Positions 1 through 9,237 of a stretch of DNA of 23,200 nucleotides are shown one piece after another (the first letter of the stretch is position 1; each line of letters begins with the position of its first letter). The DNA is from a virus. The translations under genes were made by a program, and so were the position numbers. Location: the IMG/VR virus record IMGVR_UViG_3300029266_000365, positions 1-23,200 of that record. The stretch is one strand, 5' to 3'. Under the pieces are notes generated by a model, which ran no database searches, was not told where the DNA came from, and worked only from the letters and a program-made list of their open reading frames with translations.

Positions 1-3000
1 GCACTAATGGCCCAGCTGTTCCTTGTACTACTTGATTGAATTGTTCAAAATTAAACTTAGCACCTTGAGCTGTAAGAGTTTCATCTTGTGCTGCAAACTG
101 AGCCGGAGTGATTTCTTTAACTTTTCCATCTGGTGTTGTAACAATTATTTTGCTTTTACTAAAAGCCAGCGTGTCATCAAAATCATATACACTAATACCT
201 TTAGATACTTGAAAGTTTCTTCTCCCTTTCTCTAATGCTTTTTGCATTTCTTGTTTTGAAACAAAATCTTTTATATCAATACCATCTATTAAAGCACTCA
301 CCATTGCATCAATTTCTGCATTTAAACCAGGGCCTTCAAAATTATAAATTTCATCTATAAAGTTTTGATCTAAACTTAAATATCTTAATTGCCTGCTTTG
401 ATTTACTGCTCCGATATTATTATCCATTATATCACTCAGTATTTTAGGCAAACTTGTTTGACCAAACATACCAGCTAAATTATCAAATTTAACTTTAATA
501 CTTGTTAATGTAGAATTTGTTTCAGCGGCTACGCTATTTGAAATTATAGAAGAGTATTCAACAGCAGCTTCGGCGAATACAGCCATTTGAGAAGCAGACG
601 CAAAAGTATGCTCGCCTTTATCTTGAAGCAACTTAGCTATAATAATATTTTTAGCTTGTTCTCTGCTTATTGTTTCGGGATTTTTTTGCTTAGCTTTGTT
701 TTCTATTATCTTATCTATCTGATCATCTAGCGTAGTCATTGCATCAACCTCAGCTAATGCTATTTTATATAAAGGATGTTCTTTGTTTACTTCGTAATTA
801 TTAATATCGCTATATTCATTCTGAGGAAATTTACTTATATAAGTACCATCTAAAGAAGTTAAACCTCTTGGATGATTTTGAACATTGCTTTGCATTTCAA
901 ACCATCTAAACATACCCGGAGCTAATTCAGGGTTTTTACTTATTAGCTCTGTGACTTTCAGCATCATGTAACTTTGTAATTGTAAATTACTTGTGCTGAT
1001 ATTAGATATCCTTGTTCCTAATTTGTTTTCAATCGCCGCTATTTTAGCATCACGGCTCATTTCGCTTCTTACTGTTGTTTCAACTGGTAATCCTTTTTCA
1101 TCAAATTTCCAGCCTTTAGCTTTGATATTAGATATTTGTTTTAGTATACCTTGATTACCTTTTATAAATTGAACACTAGCCATGTCTATACTAAACATAC
1201 TATCTTCAAATACAATACCTTCTTGGCTGGCAATGTTTTTTATAAATTGATTTATTTCATAACCTGCAGTTCCTTTGGTTGTACCTAAGTATCTGTGATG
1301 CTGCCCAAACATACCCCCTATAAATCTAGTTATACCCTTACCACTAAACAATTTAATGTCTAATGATTTCATTAACGCAATTGAAAAATCCATTAATTCT
1401 TGCATGGCAACTTCATTATTTTTAGAAGTATTGTTTTTTAAGTATTCTTCAAATTGTTTTTTAATATCAGGGTTAACTCCGTCTTGATCTAAAGCAACAC
1501 GCATATTATCCTTAAATGCTTTTATGCCAGGGTTAACTAAGTTGTTAAAATTTTCATCCCAATAAACTTTTTGTTCAGCTGTAATATCACTATACCAATC
1601 TACGAAAGCATCACCATAAGCGCCATTAATAGCTGTTGAAAGCCCAATGCTTATTCCCTCTTTCATTAAAGCTTGCAAATCCATACCAGCTTGATAATTA
1701 CGGGTACCATTTTCTATTTGAGATTCTAAAACAACTAAATTGCTTGCAATCTCTAAAGCATTTAAATTTTCTTGGTTATTTATTAAAGCATCTTTAATCT
1801 CACTATTATCTTTATTTAATTCTGCGTTAAGCTTTTGAAATCCATAAGCTTCTGCTGTTGCTTTAGCTATAGATTCTTTTCTTCCTCTTATTAAAGATTG
1901 TGTAGTTCCATCACTATTAAGAATAATTTGTTTAGATAAAAACAAATCTTCATCAATAACATTCTCAATGTTCGGATGTTTACGTATTATTTGATTACCA
2001 CTTGTAGAGCCTTTATTTTCTGTACTAGTTTTTTCTCTATCAACTTTTGAATTTTCCCAAACATTAAAGTCTACAAAGTTAGGTATAAAAGTTTTTCCAT
2101 CTGTGCTAAATTTTCCGCCTACAGATTTTTGAATACCTTCTGGATAAGAATTTATTAAATAATCGGTTGCTAAATTTTTAAGTAATGGTATTCTATTTTT
2201 TACCAGCCAATTCTTATAGCTGTTATTAGCCTTACCACCCATCAGCTTTTTCATATCAATGTCTAAAGCTTTACCAAATTCTTTTTTTAATTCAACAATT
2301 AGTGGAAACTTTTTTGAAACATTTAACGATACTTTAGTATCATATGGTGTTTTTAAAACTCTAACTATTCTTACTAGCTTTTTATCAATACTAAGCTCTG
2401 TTTCTGTATTAACTACTCCTGTAGTTGTTAAAGTGTTAGTATTTCTTTGGCTTGTGTCTGCTGATTCAATATCATCATCAGCTATAATGTTTAGGTTATT
2501 TTCTAGTGTATCAAATTGGTTATAATCACTATCTTTAAATATTTTATCATAGTTTTCTCTAACCTCATCAGCTAATCTTAATGTTAACCTACCGTTTAAA
2601 AAGCCATATAGAGTACCTCTACCATCAAATTTAGTATTTTCCTGTGCCAAATATAGTCTAGCAACCATCTCTGCAGCCAGGGATTCTTTTTTAGATTTAC
2701 TTAAACCGTTATATCTGTTATTTACAATAACAAATGCCATAGAATATATATTGTTACCTATTATTCTTTGATTTGCTGCAGTCTTTAAAGCAGCAAGCCC
2801 TTGGTCTTTAATAATATCATCTATATTATTTAAATCTTTTTCAGTAGATTTTTGTGTTGTTTGAAAAGTTCTACCACTGTTTTTCTTTTGTGCGGCAATA
2901 CCTTTCTTTGCAGCTTTTTGTAATATTTTTTTATTCTCTTCGTTAGGATCAGCTAATACTTTGTTATAATTTTTAAGAAAATCAAATGCTTGTCTACCTG

Positions 3001-6000
3001 TTTTGAATTCAGTGTTTAAACTTTCTTGTGTTGTTCCGTCTGCTTTAGTAATGCCAAAGAAATTAACAACAATATCTAAAAGATTTTTCCAAAAAGATTG
3101 TGGCGCATCATCAAATTTAATTTCTCCATCAACAATTAAATCAGATAATCCTGTTAACCATTCGCTAGAATTTTCTTCTAAATATTGATCAACACTTATA
3201 CCTTGAGCATCTGCTATTGCTTTATAATTACCACGTAATTTATTTTGTAAAAATTCAAAAGCATTATCACCGTTAACCATTGTTTCGCCTTTAAGAATCT
3301 CTTTAAATTCTGTAATCATTTGGGCAAATTCGGGAGTACCTTCTTTGGATTTAATTATAGCATGTAGTAATTCATGAGACGAAGTGCTAACAGTTTTATT
3401 AAGTATAGCCGCTTCTTTATTAATTATAATTTCACCATCAACATCAAAAAATCCATTTGTTTGTATTCCTAGTAGTGCTTCGTCAATAGCAGCTTGATTT
3501 CCTTTAAATTTTTCTGTTAAATAAGCCACAAGCTCTTCTCCAGTATTAAAAGATTTAACGTTGTCACCTACTATATTTTTTATCTTATCAATTTCTTGAT
3601 CTATTTGACCAGATATTTTTTTAACATCTTTTAAATTATTCCATTTAATTTTATCAGCAGCAGTATTTTTAACTTGTTCCGCAATAGCTTCATCAAGCTC
3701 TGCTTTAATAGCGGGTTTAGCGCCTGGGGTTGCATCTTTAAGTGCGTCTACTAATTTTTTAATTTTAGCATTAAGAGCAATTGCCGGCAAAGCTTCATTA
3801 GCCATACCTTTAGTATAATAAAAACCAGCTAAATTTCCTGAGCCTTTATTAAAATTATTTATAGCATCAATTTGTTCGTCCATTTCTAGCTGAGTTATAG
3901 TTTCAGCACTTACCATAGATTGAAAAGTCTTTTTAACTTTATCTGGATCCATCTGAGCCAAAGTGTACAAGTTCGCAAATTGATTTTGTGCATTGACACC
4001 TCTGTTACTTGACAACCTTGCGCCTCCACCCATAAGTCCACCAGCCGCAAACGATAATAAAGATGTTGTAGCAAAGTCTTTTAAGTCATAATCTGTAGTC
4101 ATTAAATCTCTACCCGATGTAGTATTAGTCGATTGATTGACTAATTTAATTTCCCCTAATTGTTGTATGTTTTCTTGAACAACTTCTTTACTACCTTCTT
4201 TAGCTATAGCTAATAATGTAGCAGCGGTATTACTTCCTAGGTATTTTTGTATACCAGCTTTTAAAGATTTATTAAATCCTTTAACTATATTATTTGGAGA
4301 AGCTGATCTAGCATATTTAATAGCATTACCAAATATATTGTTAGCTAAAAAGAAATCGTCTATTGCTTTTAAAGCTTTTAATCTTGGAGCTATAGGGCCC
4401 GTTATCATATACAGCGCACTCATTTGAAATTGAGCCTGAGTAGCTAATGCAGTAATTTCATCATTATTTAAGCCTTGTTCTATGCCAGCTTGCATTACAC
4501 TTTTGTAACCATTTGATCCTCCATATAATCCTTGAAATGCAATTACATTAGCTAAGTCTTTTTTTATAGGAACTTTTTTTATTAAATTAATAAGTGGAGA
4601 AGTAACTTGCTTACCAGCAATAACCGCTTTAGTTAATGCGGCTTGATTTTTAGTATATTGTCTTCCGCCAACAAATTTACCAGTTTTTTGATATTTTAAA
4701 TACTTGTTAAATTGAGCAACGCTTTTAAATCCATTAGCTTTAGCTACTGCTGAAAGTCCTCTTGCCGTTCCTTTAACTCCTTTAACAATATACCCAAGTC
4801 CCTTAGGTCCCACTATTTGAAGTGTTAAATCTCCTAATACAGGGCCAAGCTGATTAGCAAATCCACGACCACTCATATCGCCTAATGGATCTGTTTCAAC
4901 GCCTTCTGCTTCAGCTTTAGCTATTATTGCTTGTGCCTCTTCAGGGCTTACGACTGCTGTAATATTTAAATTATTTGTTATATCATAAATACCATCATCG
5001 TTAACTATGTAATTAATACCGTCTAATTCAATTTGTTTTCCAGCACCTGTATAAGTATAGCTCATTACTTCTGAAGGATTAAATCTATCCTCATCCATCA
5101 TTCTCCTTTGCATTATACTTTCAGCGTCGCTTTCAAAAGCCGAATCAACCCACCAAGTTAAATCTTCTACACCATGCCAAGCACCACCTGGTATACCAAC
5201 TATAGTATTAAAAATATTAATTCCATAATCCTCAGCAGCATCTGCTATTACTTTATTTGTTGGATCCCAATTGCTTCTAATAATTCCGTCTTCATCAAAT
5301 CCAAGAGTGCCTAAAACCGAACCTTCTTGTACGGCTTTTGTTCTAGCTTTAATTTTAGAGTAATAATCAACTAGCTCTTGTTTATTTGCTTTCTCTACAG
5401 CTGCTACTGCTGGTAAATTTTCTTGTACCCAAGCATCAGCTTTTTTACTATCGTGAGAAGCATACAACTCCCCTTTTTCATTAAGAGTATTTATAGCAAG
5501 ATTTTTAGCTTCGATTAAAGCTAAACCTTCAAATTCTTCTTTGTTATCTTCTATATATTTAATAGCCTGTTTATCTATACCTCTTTCGTCAACTTTATTT
5601 TTATATTCGTTGTACCAATTTTTTAAATCTTTTTGTCTTTGTAGTTCGCCTTTAGATATAACTGAACCATCATTGTTAAAGTACCCTGAATCATCTTGAG
5701 CTACAGACATTTCAGGTCTAAATATATCCGGCTTCCATGGAATAAAATCTAAATCTGTTTGTAGCTCAGCTATGCTATAGCCATCTGGATTATTACCATA
5801 TAGACCGTTGTCTATATTTTCTTGATATTGTTTATCGAAACCTTTTCTTCTCATATAACCTTCAAAGTCATTTGAGTCTATATAAGCTTCATTCAATCCT
5901 TCAAGACTATAATGTTGCCCTACAAAAGTTGTTTCGTTATTCGGATTGTAATACTTATTTTGTTGAGTAGCATCTACTTTTAAATCTTTTCTAGTTTTAT

Positions 6001-6559
6001 AAGTGTCTATTTGATCGTCTAAATCAGCTTCTTCATTATAATCATTATTAAGCAGAAATTTCTCAGCATTGTACCCGCTTTCTTCATCTATTTGTTCTTC
6101 ATCATCTAAATAACTTCCTAGCCAAGACAAAGCTTTGCCTAAAATCCAAGGATTTGATGTACCCATCCCAGGCAATTTTTCCATAACCTTCCCAGCGTCA
6201 GATATAATTTCTTTATTATCAATCAGATAATCTTCTGTATCTTCTGCAAAATTAAACCATTCATTATCTCGTCTTTTTTTCTCTGCGTCTTCTACTTGTT
6301 GTTCTACAGGATAGGCTGGATCATTTATAGCTTCATCACCTGCAATTTCACTTGCTAATACCGAAGAAGAATTTTCCGAATTGGAGACCGTATTGTTTTG
6401 GGACCCTGCATTTGTCTCCGCACTTGCAGGATCTATTTGAAAATCCTCCACTAAAATCGCGGAAGGATATTTTGTAATAAAAGCATCGTATTTACTATCG
6501 GTAACATTGAATTCTTTTTCAACGCCATTGATAACAACTTTATATTTTTTGTTTGGCAT
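1..6559 (-). CDS. Giant polyvalent-type internal virion protein, partial (C-terminus beyond left edge)
   Basis: An uninterrupted minus-strand frame starts at ATG 6559-6557 and stays open to the left edge, giving 2186 visible residues. The start lies 18 bases after the preceding gene, and no closer in-frame ATG precedes it. Features seen: HELLH at residues 1062-1066 with a candidate third zinc ligand E1133 (SSEWL), as in gluzincin-type metallopeptidases; an E..QE..QQ stretch at 792-800 followed by the glycine-rich AGGLMGGG at 839-846, a possible membrane-inserting segment; KFDGRG at 1310-1315 in a helical stretch resembling sigma factor region 2; and DFDDT at 2126-2130, the HAD motif I pattern DxDxT, whose remaining motifs would lie outside the window. 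The gene sits last in the structural run, like T7 gene 16. Family knowledge: phage polyvalent proteins string together effector domains and enter the host with the DNA. The role here is inference. Codons are AT-rich and no frameshift was noticed. Confidence 0.85.
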   Translation of the reverse strand, partial: MPNKKYKVVINGVEKEFNVTDSKYDAFITKYPSAILVEDFQIDPASAETNAGSQNNTVSNSENSSSVLASEIAGDEAINDPAYPVEQQVEDAEKKRRDNEWFNFAEDTEDYLIDNKEIISDAGKVMEKLPGMGTSNPWILGKALSWLGSYLDDEEQIDEESGYNAEKFLLNNDYNEEADLDDQIDTYKTRKDLKVDATQQNKYYNPNNETTFVGQHYSLEGLNEAYIDSNDFEGYMRRKGFDKQYQENIDNGLYGNNPDGYSIAELQTDLDFIPWKPDIFRPEMSVAQDDSGYFNNDGSVISKGELQRQKDLKNWYNEYKNKVDERGIDKQAIKYIEDNKEEFEGLALIEAKNLAINTLNEKGELYASHDSKKADAWVQENLPAVAAVEKANKQELVDYYSKIKARTKAVQEGSVLGTLGFDEDGIIRSNWDPTNKVIADAAEDYGINIFNTIVGIPGGAWHGVEDLTWWVDSAFESDAESIMQRRMMDEDRFNPSEVMSYTYTGAGKQIELDGINYIVNDDGIYDITNNLNITAVVSPEEAQAIIAKAEAEGVETDPLGDMSGRGFANQLGPVLGDLTLQIVGPKGLGYIVKGVKGTARGLSAVAKANGFKSVAQFNKYLKYQKTGKFVGGRQYTKNQAALTKAVIAGKQVTSPLINLIKKVPIKKDLANVIAFQGLYGGSNGYKSVMQAGIEQGLNNDEITALATQAQFQMSALYMITGPIAPRLKALKAIDDFFLANNIFGNAIKYARSASPNNIVKGFNKSLKAGIQKYLGSNTAATLLAIAKEGSKEVVQENIQQLGEIKLVNQSTNTTSGRDLMTTDYDLKDFATTSLLSFAAGGLMGGGARLSSNRGVNAQNQFANLYTLAQMDPDKVKKTFQSMVSAETITQLEMDEQIDAINNFNKGSGNLAGFYYTKGMANEALPAIALNAKIKKLVDALKDATPGAKPAIKAELDEAIAEQVKNTAADKIKWNNLKDVKKISGQIDQEIDKIKNIVGDNVKSFNTGEELVAYLTEKFKGNQAAIDEALLGIQTNGFFDVDGEIIINKEAAILNKTVSTSSHELLHAIIKSKEGTPEFAQMITEFKEILKGETMVNGDNAFEFLQNKLRGNYKAIADAQGISVDQYLEENSSEWLTGLSDLIVDGEIKFDDAPQSFWKNLLDIVVNFFGITKADGTTQESLNTEFKTGRQAFDFLKNYNKVLADPNEENKKILQKAAKKGIAAQKKNSGRTFQTTQKSTEKDLNNIDDIIKDQGLAALKTAANQRIIGNNIYSMAFVIVNNRYNGLSKSKKESLAAEMVARLYLAQENTKFDGRGTLYGFLNGRLTLRLADEVRENYDKIFKDSDYNQFDTLENNLNIIADDDIESADTSQRNTNTLTTTGVVNTETELSIDKKLVRIVRVLKTPYDTKVSLNVSKKFPLIVELKKEFGKALDIDMKKLMGGKANNSYKNWLVKNRIPLLKNLATDYLINSYPEGIQKSVGGKFSTDGKTFIPNFVDFNVWENSKVDREKTSTENKGSTSGNQIIRKHPNIENVIDEDLFLSKQIILNSDGTTQSLIRGRKESIAKATAEAYGFQKLNAELNKDNSEIKDALINNQENLNALEIASNLVVLESQIENGTRNYQAGMDLQALMKEGISIGLSTAINGAYGDAFVDWYSDITAEQKVYWDENFNNLVNPGIKAFKDNMRVALDQDGVNPDIKKQFEEYLKNNTSKNNEVAMQELMDFSIALMKSLDIKLFSGKGITRFIGGMFGQHHRYLGTTKGTAGYEINQFIKNIASQEGIVFEDSMFSIDMASVQFIKGNQGILKQISNIKAKGWKFDEKGLPVETTVRSEMSRDAKIAAIENKLGTRISNISTSNLQLQSYMMLKVTELISKNPELAPGMFRWFEMQSNVQNHPRGLTSLDGTYISKFPQNEYSDINNYEVNKEHPLYKIALAEVDAMTTLDDQIDKIIENKAKQKNPETISREQAKNIIIAKLLQDKGEHTFASASQMAVFAEAAVEYSSIISNSVAAETNSTLTSIKVKFDNLAGMFGQTSLPKILSDIMDNNIGAVNQSRQLRYLSLDQNFIDEIYNFEGPGLNAEIDAMVSALIDGIDIKDFVSKQEMQKALEKGRRNFQVSKGISVYDFDDTLAFSKSKIIVTTPDGKVKEITPAQFAAQDETLTAQGAKFNFEQFNQVVQGTAGPLV

Positions 6560-6577
6560 AATATTATATTTTATTCT

Positions 6578-7852
6578 TTAATCTTCACTAAATTCATTTA
6601 CATCCACAAAATCAACAGGCTCGTATATAATTCCAAATTCCTCTTTAGCTTGATCTGGGAATATTATAACTTCCTGTGCATCACCTCTTTTTATAGTTAA
6701 GTATCTTTTGTTTGCATCTGGACCCGTCCCTGGTCTTCTATTAAAAACAATTTTACCACCGCCAGCTGTTCGAACCGCATAACCATTAGGATTAGATGCC
6801 CAAGCTGTATCTTCTAATGAAGCAAAATCTCTATTAAATGTTTGTATAGCTTTAGGTGCTGCTCCACCACCAGAATTACTTTTTCTTTGTTTTTCTGTGT
6901 ATCCTTTTAAAGCGACTTCTTTTCGTGCTGTTACAAGTTGTTCGATTACCATGCTTCGATACATATCTAAATCTACCGGGCCTGATTCCGCATCATTCGA
7001 CCATTGATCAGCTATACCCTCTAGTCTTATCCCTGATGCGCCAAAATCAAATACTAAAGATTTTAATGCTTTTGGATTCTGTAATTTTTGTTGCAGATTT
7101 AATACATATTGATCTTCCTCAATTTGATTCATTTTTTGGCCACTCTTATAAACGTTTTCGTTATTTACTAAAATTTCATTAGCAAGTGTGTAATCTTTAA
7201 AATCTACGCTTTTTACATTGTTGTATGCAACTTCCCCATTTTCTGTTGAAAATTTTAAGGAGCCTCCTTGTCCTATGTAAATACTTTGTATATAATCATC
7301 TGGGCTATTATCGTTTTCACCATCTCCATCATTATCTATAAATCCATATATAGTATTGTTTTCTCTTGTTACAGATGGATCAGTACCTAAAGAAACCTCG
7401 CTGTTCATTTGGTTTTTAGCATACTCCGCTTTACCTGTTTTATAAGCTTCCAATTGTTTAGCTAAGTTTGTAAAACTATTGTTTACATTTTGCATTTGAT
7501 CTACATACATTAAGTAATTTGGATCAGTTGTATCAGAATACTTACCAGCCATTTTAGCCGCTTCAGTATACTTACTACGTTCTGCCATTAAGAAATTACG
7601 CATAGTAGCGGTTTCGCTTGCAGAAAAGCCAGTAAAATCTACATCAGTTTTTAAATTACCCATATAGCTATTAACTTGCTGCTGGTAATGTTGATTAGCT
7701 GCTGCTCTTTTGTTTTGCTGCTTTAATAATATTTTACTAGCCAAGCTCATGCCTTGTTGAGCACCTTGCTGAACAGCAGCTTGCTCCATTAGTCCACCAG
7801 CCTGGCTCCCATATACATCGGCCGCTCCTTTTATTAATTGATTATTTGCCAT
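6578..7852 (-). CDS. Putative internal virion protein (gp15-like position)
   Basis: A 424-residue protein that I do not recognise as a named family. The N-terminal 60 residues are rich in Gln, Ala and Gly (AGGLMEQAAVQQGAQQG), followed by a helical stretch to about residue 150. A DxDxDGxxD loop lies at residues 173-181 (D173, D175, D177, D181), the pattern of EF-hand or dockerin calcium loops. The C-terminal third contains a Gly/Ser linker (SNSGGGAAPK) and a basic, beta-rich segment, ending in an acidic tail. It starts 11 bases after the 218-residue gene and ends 18 bases before the giant gene, so the three are probably co-expressed. The position between a small Gln/Ala-rich protein and a giant protein mimics T7 genes 14-15-16, which encode the ejected core proteins. 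That role is inference from order and composition only. Confidence 0.85.
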   Translation of the reverse strand: MANNQLIKGAADVYGSQAGGLMEQAAVQQGAQQGMSLASKILLKQQNKRAAANQHYQQQVNSYMGNLKTDVDFTGFSASETATMRNFLMAERSKYTEAAKMAGKYSDTTDPNYLMYVDQMQNVNNSFTNLAKQLEAYKTGKAEYAKNQMNSEVSLGTDPSVTRENNTIYGFIDNDGDGENDNSPDDYIQSIYIGQGGSLKFSTENGEVAYNNVKSVDFKDYTLANEILVNNENVYKSGQKMNQIEEDQYVLNLQQKLQNPKALKSLVFDFGASGIRLEGIADQWSNDAESGPVDLDMYRSMVIEQLVTARKEVALKGYTEKQRKSNSGGGAAPKAIQTFNRDFASLEDTAWASNPNGYAVRTAGGGKIVFNRRPGTGPDANKRYLTIKRGDAQEVIIFPDQAKEEFGIIYEPVDFVDVNEFSED

Positions 7853-7863
7853 AGTATTAAATT

Positions 7864-8520
7864 TTATGAACCGCCGCCCATCATGTTACCAATAAATCCT
7901 GCGCTTTCTCCACCACCCATTTCTTTTAGTGAACTAATGTTAGGTAATACTGAACCAATCATACCTGTAACGCCACCCATTATAGATGATTTTGCAGCTG
8001 CTTGAGCTTGATTAGCCGCGGACAATCTTTGTTGAGACATGCCTAGCATTGTATCTACTTTATCTTTTTCAGCTGCTCTTGCGCCGTAATCTCCTTGAAT
8101 TTCCTGTGATTGTAAGTTTCCAGCCATTTGTCTTTCGGCCGCTTGGTTACCAGCTTCCTGCTTAGCGATATCCGCTGATGCAGATTGATTCATTTGTGCT
8201 TGAGATCCTGCTAATGATTGCGCTAATGCTGCAATTCCACTACCTCCGGCTGATGATTGTAAGCCGCCCATAGTATTTGACAAGCTCGCTTGATTTGCTT
8301 GATTTTGCATATCTGCCGCTTGTGTATTTACAGTAAGATCTTCGTAAACGTTTTCCTGATTTTTATATAGATTAGAAGTGTCTGCACCTTCCATTCTAGC
8401 TTTCATTCTATCGTGTTCTCTTTGAGCTTCTGCTTGTTCTCTTTTTCTTTTTCCGCCGCCCATAAGGCCGCCAGCAATTCCAGCTAAACCTTGAACAGCT
8501 CCCAACATTGGTATTGCCAT
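7864..8520 (-). CDS. Putative internal virion / DNA ejection protein (gp14-like)
   Basis: A 218-residue protein dominated by Ala, Gln, Gly, Ser and Met. It starts with a hydrophobic glycine-rich segment (residues 5-23, ending AGGLMGGG) followed at once by KRKRE, as expected for a segment that can insert into a membrane. The middle (about 25-175) is polar and probably helical, with NQYEDLTVN-type sequence (here ENVYEDLTVNTQAADM) and GGSGIAALAQSLAG, patterns I remember from marine phage internal virion proteins. The C-terminus again has glycine- and methionine-rich stretches (SIMGGVTGMIGSVLP, GNMMGGGS). This build resembles small ejection proteins such as T7 gp14, which form the outer-membrane channel. 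The family link rests on composition and gene order, not on a search. Confidence 0.85.
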   Translation of the reverse strand: MAIPMLGAVQGLAGIAGGLMGGGKRKREQAEAQREHDRMKARMEGADTSNLYKNQENVYEDLTVNTQAADMQNQANQASLSNTMGGLQSSAGGSGIAALAQSLAGSQAQMNQSASADIAKQEAGNQAAERQMAGNLQSQEIQGDYGARAAEKDKVDTMLGMSQQRLSAANQAQAAAKSSIMGGVTGMIGSVLPNISSLKEMGGGESAGFIGNMMGGGS

Positions 8521-8554
8521 AATTATAGTGTTTTTATAAGTTTATTATTACGCA

Positions 8555-8881
8555 TTATTTGCTACTTTCAACAATTTCACTACCCACTGCGAATAGTTCT
8601 GCGTACGATTCTGAATCATTTTTAAATTGCATTTCAGCAAAATAACCTTTTAAACCATTAGTATTTACATTAGCTGTTTTACTAAATAGTATAAAACTAG
8701 TTAAGGTAGGTCTTATTGTAGAAGGTAATATGTTTGCCGTTATACTTGAAATATCTATTGCAGTAACAATTCCAATTTCTACAATAGTATCCCCGTTAAT
8801 ATCATTAGTATAGTATACTGTATCTCCTATTTGTACCGAGACGTTTAAGGGTTGTGGAAATGTTAAAGTTATCGAATCCAT
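8555..8881 (-). CDS. Conserved small virion structural protein
   Basis: A 108-residue, beta-rich protein. The N-terminal half (TLTFPQPLNVSVQIGDTVYY) and the C-terminal signature (LKGYFAEMQFKNDS, AELFAVGSEIVESSK) look like a small protein I remember as frequent in marine phage structural modules. There it is found near tail genes, and its function is not known to me. No signal peptide, Cys or membrane segment is visible. It begins 15 bases after the 112-residue gene and ends 34 bases before the 218-residue gene. It probably belongs to the particle, either as a tail decoration or in assembly. The placement is inference. Confidence 0.8.
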   Translation of the reverse strand: MDSITLTFPQPLNVSVQIGDTVYYTNDINGDTIVEIGIVTAIDISSITANILPSTIRPTLTSFILFSKTANVNTNGLKGYFAEMQFKNDSESYAELFAVGSEIVESSK

Positions 8882-8896
8882 GTATATTATTATTTA

Positions 8897-9235
8897 TTAA
8901 GGTATTGAACAAACTCCGCAACTAGCGTAAGGTCCTGTTCCACTATTAGCAGCTTCGTCTATCTTAAAAGGACCTGCGGGGTCTGAAACACTTCCAACAA
9001 CGTCAGCACAAAAAATTGCTGCTGATGCACCATCTTTAACCCACACTACATCGTTTGTTACATAAGTATAAGCCAAAAGACTAGCACTTGATCCATCCCA
9101 TCCATTTGTTTTACTCACAAAGCGTATTGTTCCTGAGCTACAATCTACTGTTCTATACGAACCGGTTCCACAGGTTGGACATGCAGTGCTTGTTCCTAAT
9201 GTTCCTAATTGTAACTGTCTATAATTACCTGCCAT
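8897..9235 (-). CDS. Small Cys-rich putative tail-surface protein (paralogue of its neighbour)
   Basis: A 112-residue protein with six cysteines. A CPTC pair lies at residues 19-22, single Cys at 32 and 76, and a CGVC pair at 106-109 near the C-terminus. The N-terminal segment YRQLQLGTLGTSTAC aligns with YRQQTTGTLGTSTAC of the gene just upstream, and the DNA there shares a 27-base identity, so the two arose by duplication. The remainder is beta-rich with few charged residues (TNGWDGSSASLLAYTYV). The start follows the stop of the 78-residue gene by two bases (TAATCATG), suggesting translational coupling. The two CxxC pairs could bind a metal or form disulfides on the particle surface. Function unknown, but the context suggests a tail or fibre component. 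Confidence 0.8.
   Translation of the reverse strand: MAGNYRQLQLGTLGTSTACPTCGTGSYRTVDCSSGTIRFVSKTNGWDGSSASLLAYTYVTNDVVWVKDGASAAIFCADVVGSVSDPAGPFKIDEAANSGTGPYASCGVCSIP
9180..9206. repeat. 27-base direct repeat, copy A
   Basis: Identical over 27 bases to 9422-9448. It encodes the LGTSTAC segment near the N-terminus of the 112-residue protein. The flanking bases also align with small differences, ending in the shared CTATAAT just inside each start codon. The repeat marks a recent duplication of the 5' end of a small gene, or recombination between the two genes. Confidence 0.9.
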
Positions 9236-9237
9236 GA

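Noticed and set aside
2259-2525. Plus-strand open frame of 88 residues
   Set aside because: It lies wholly inside the giant minus-strand gene, its protein is Ser/Leu/Phe-rich as antisense shadows are, and it has no separate context.
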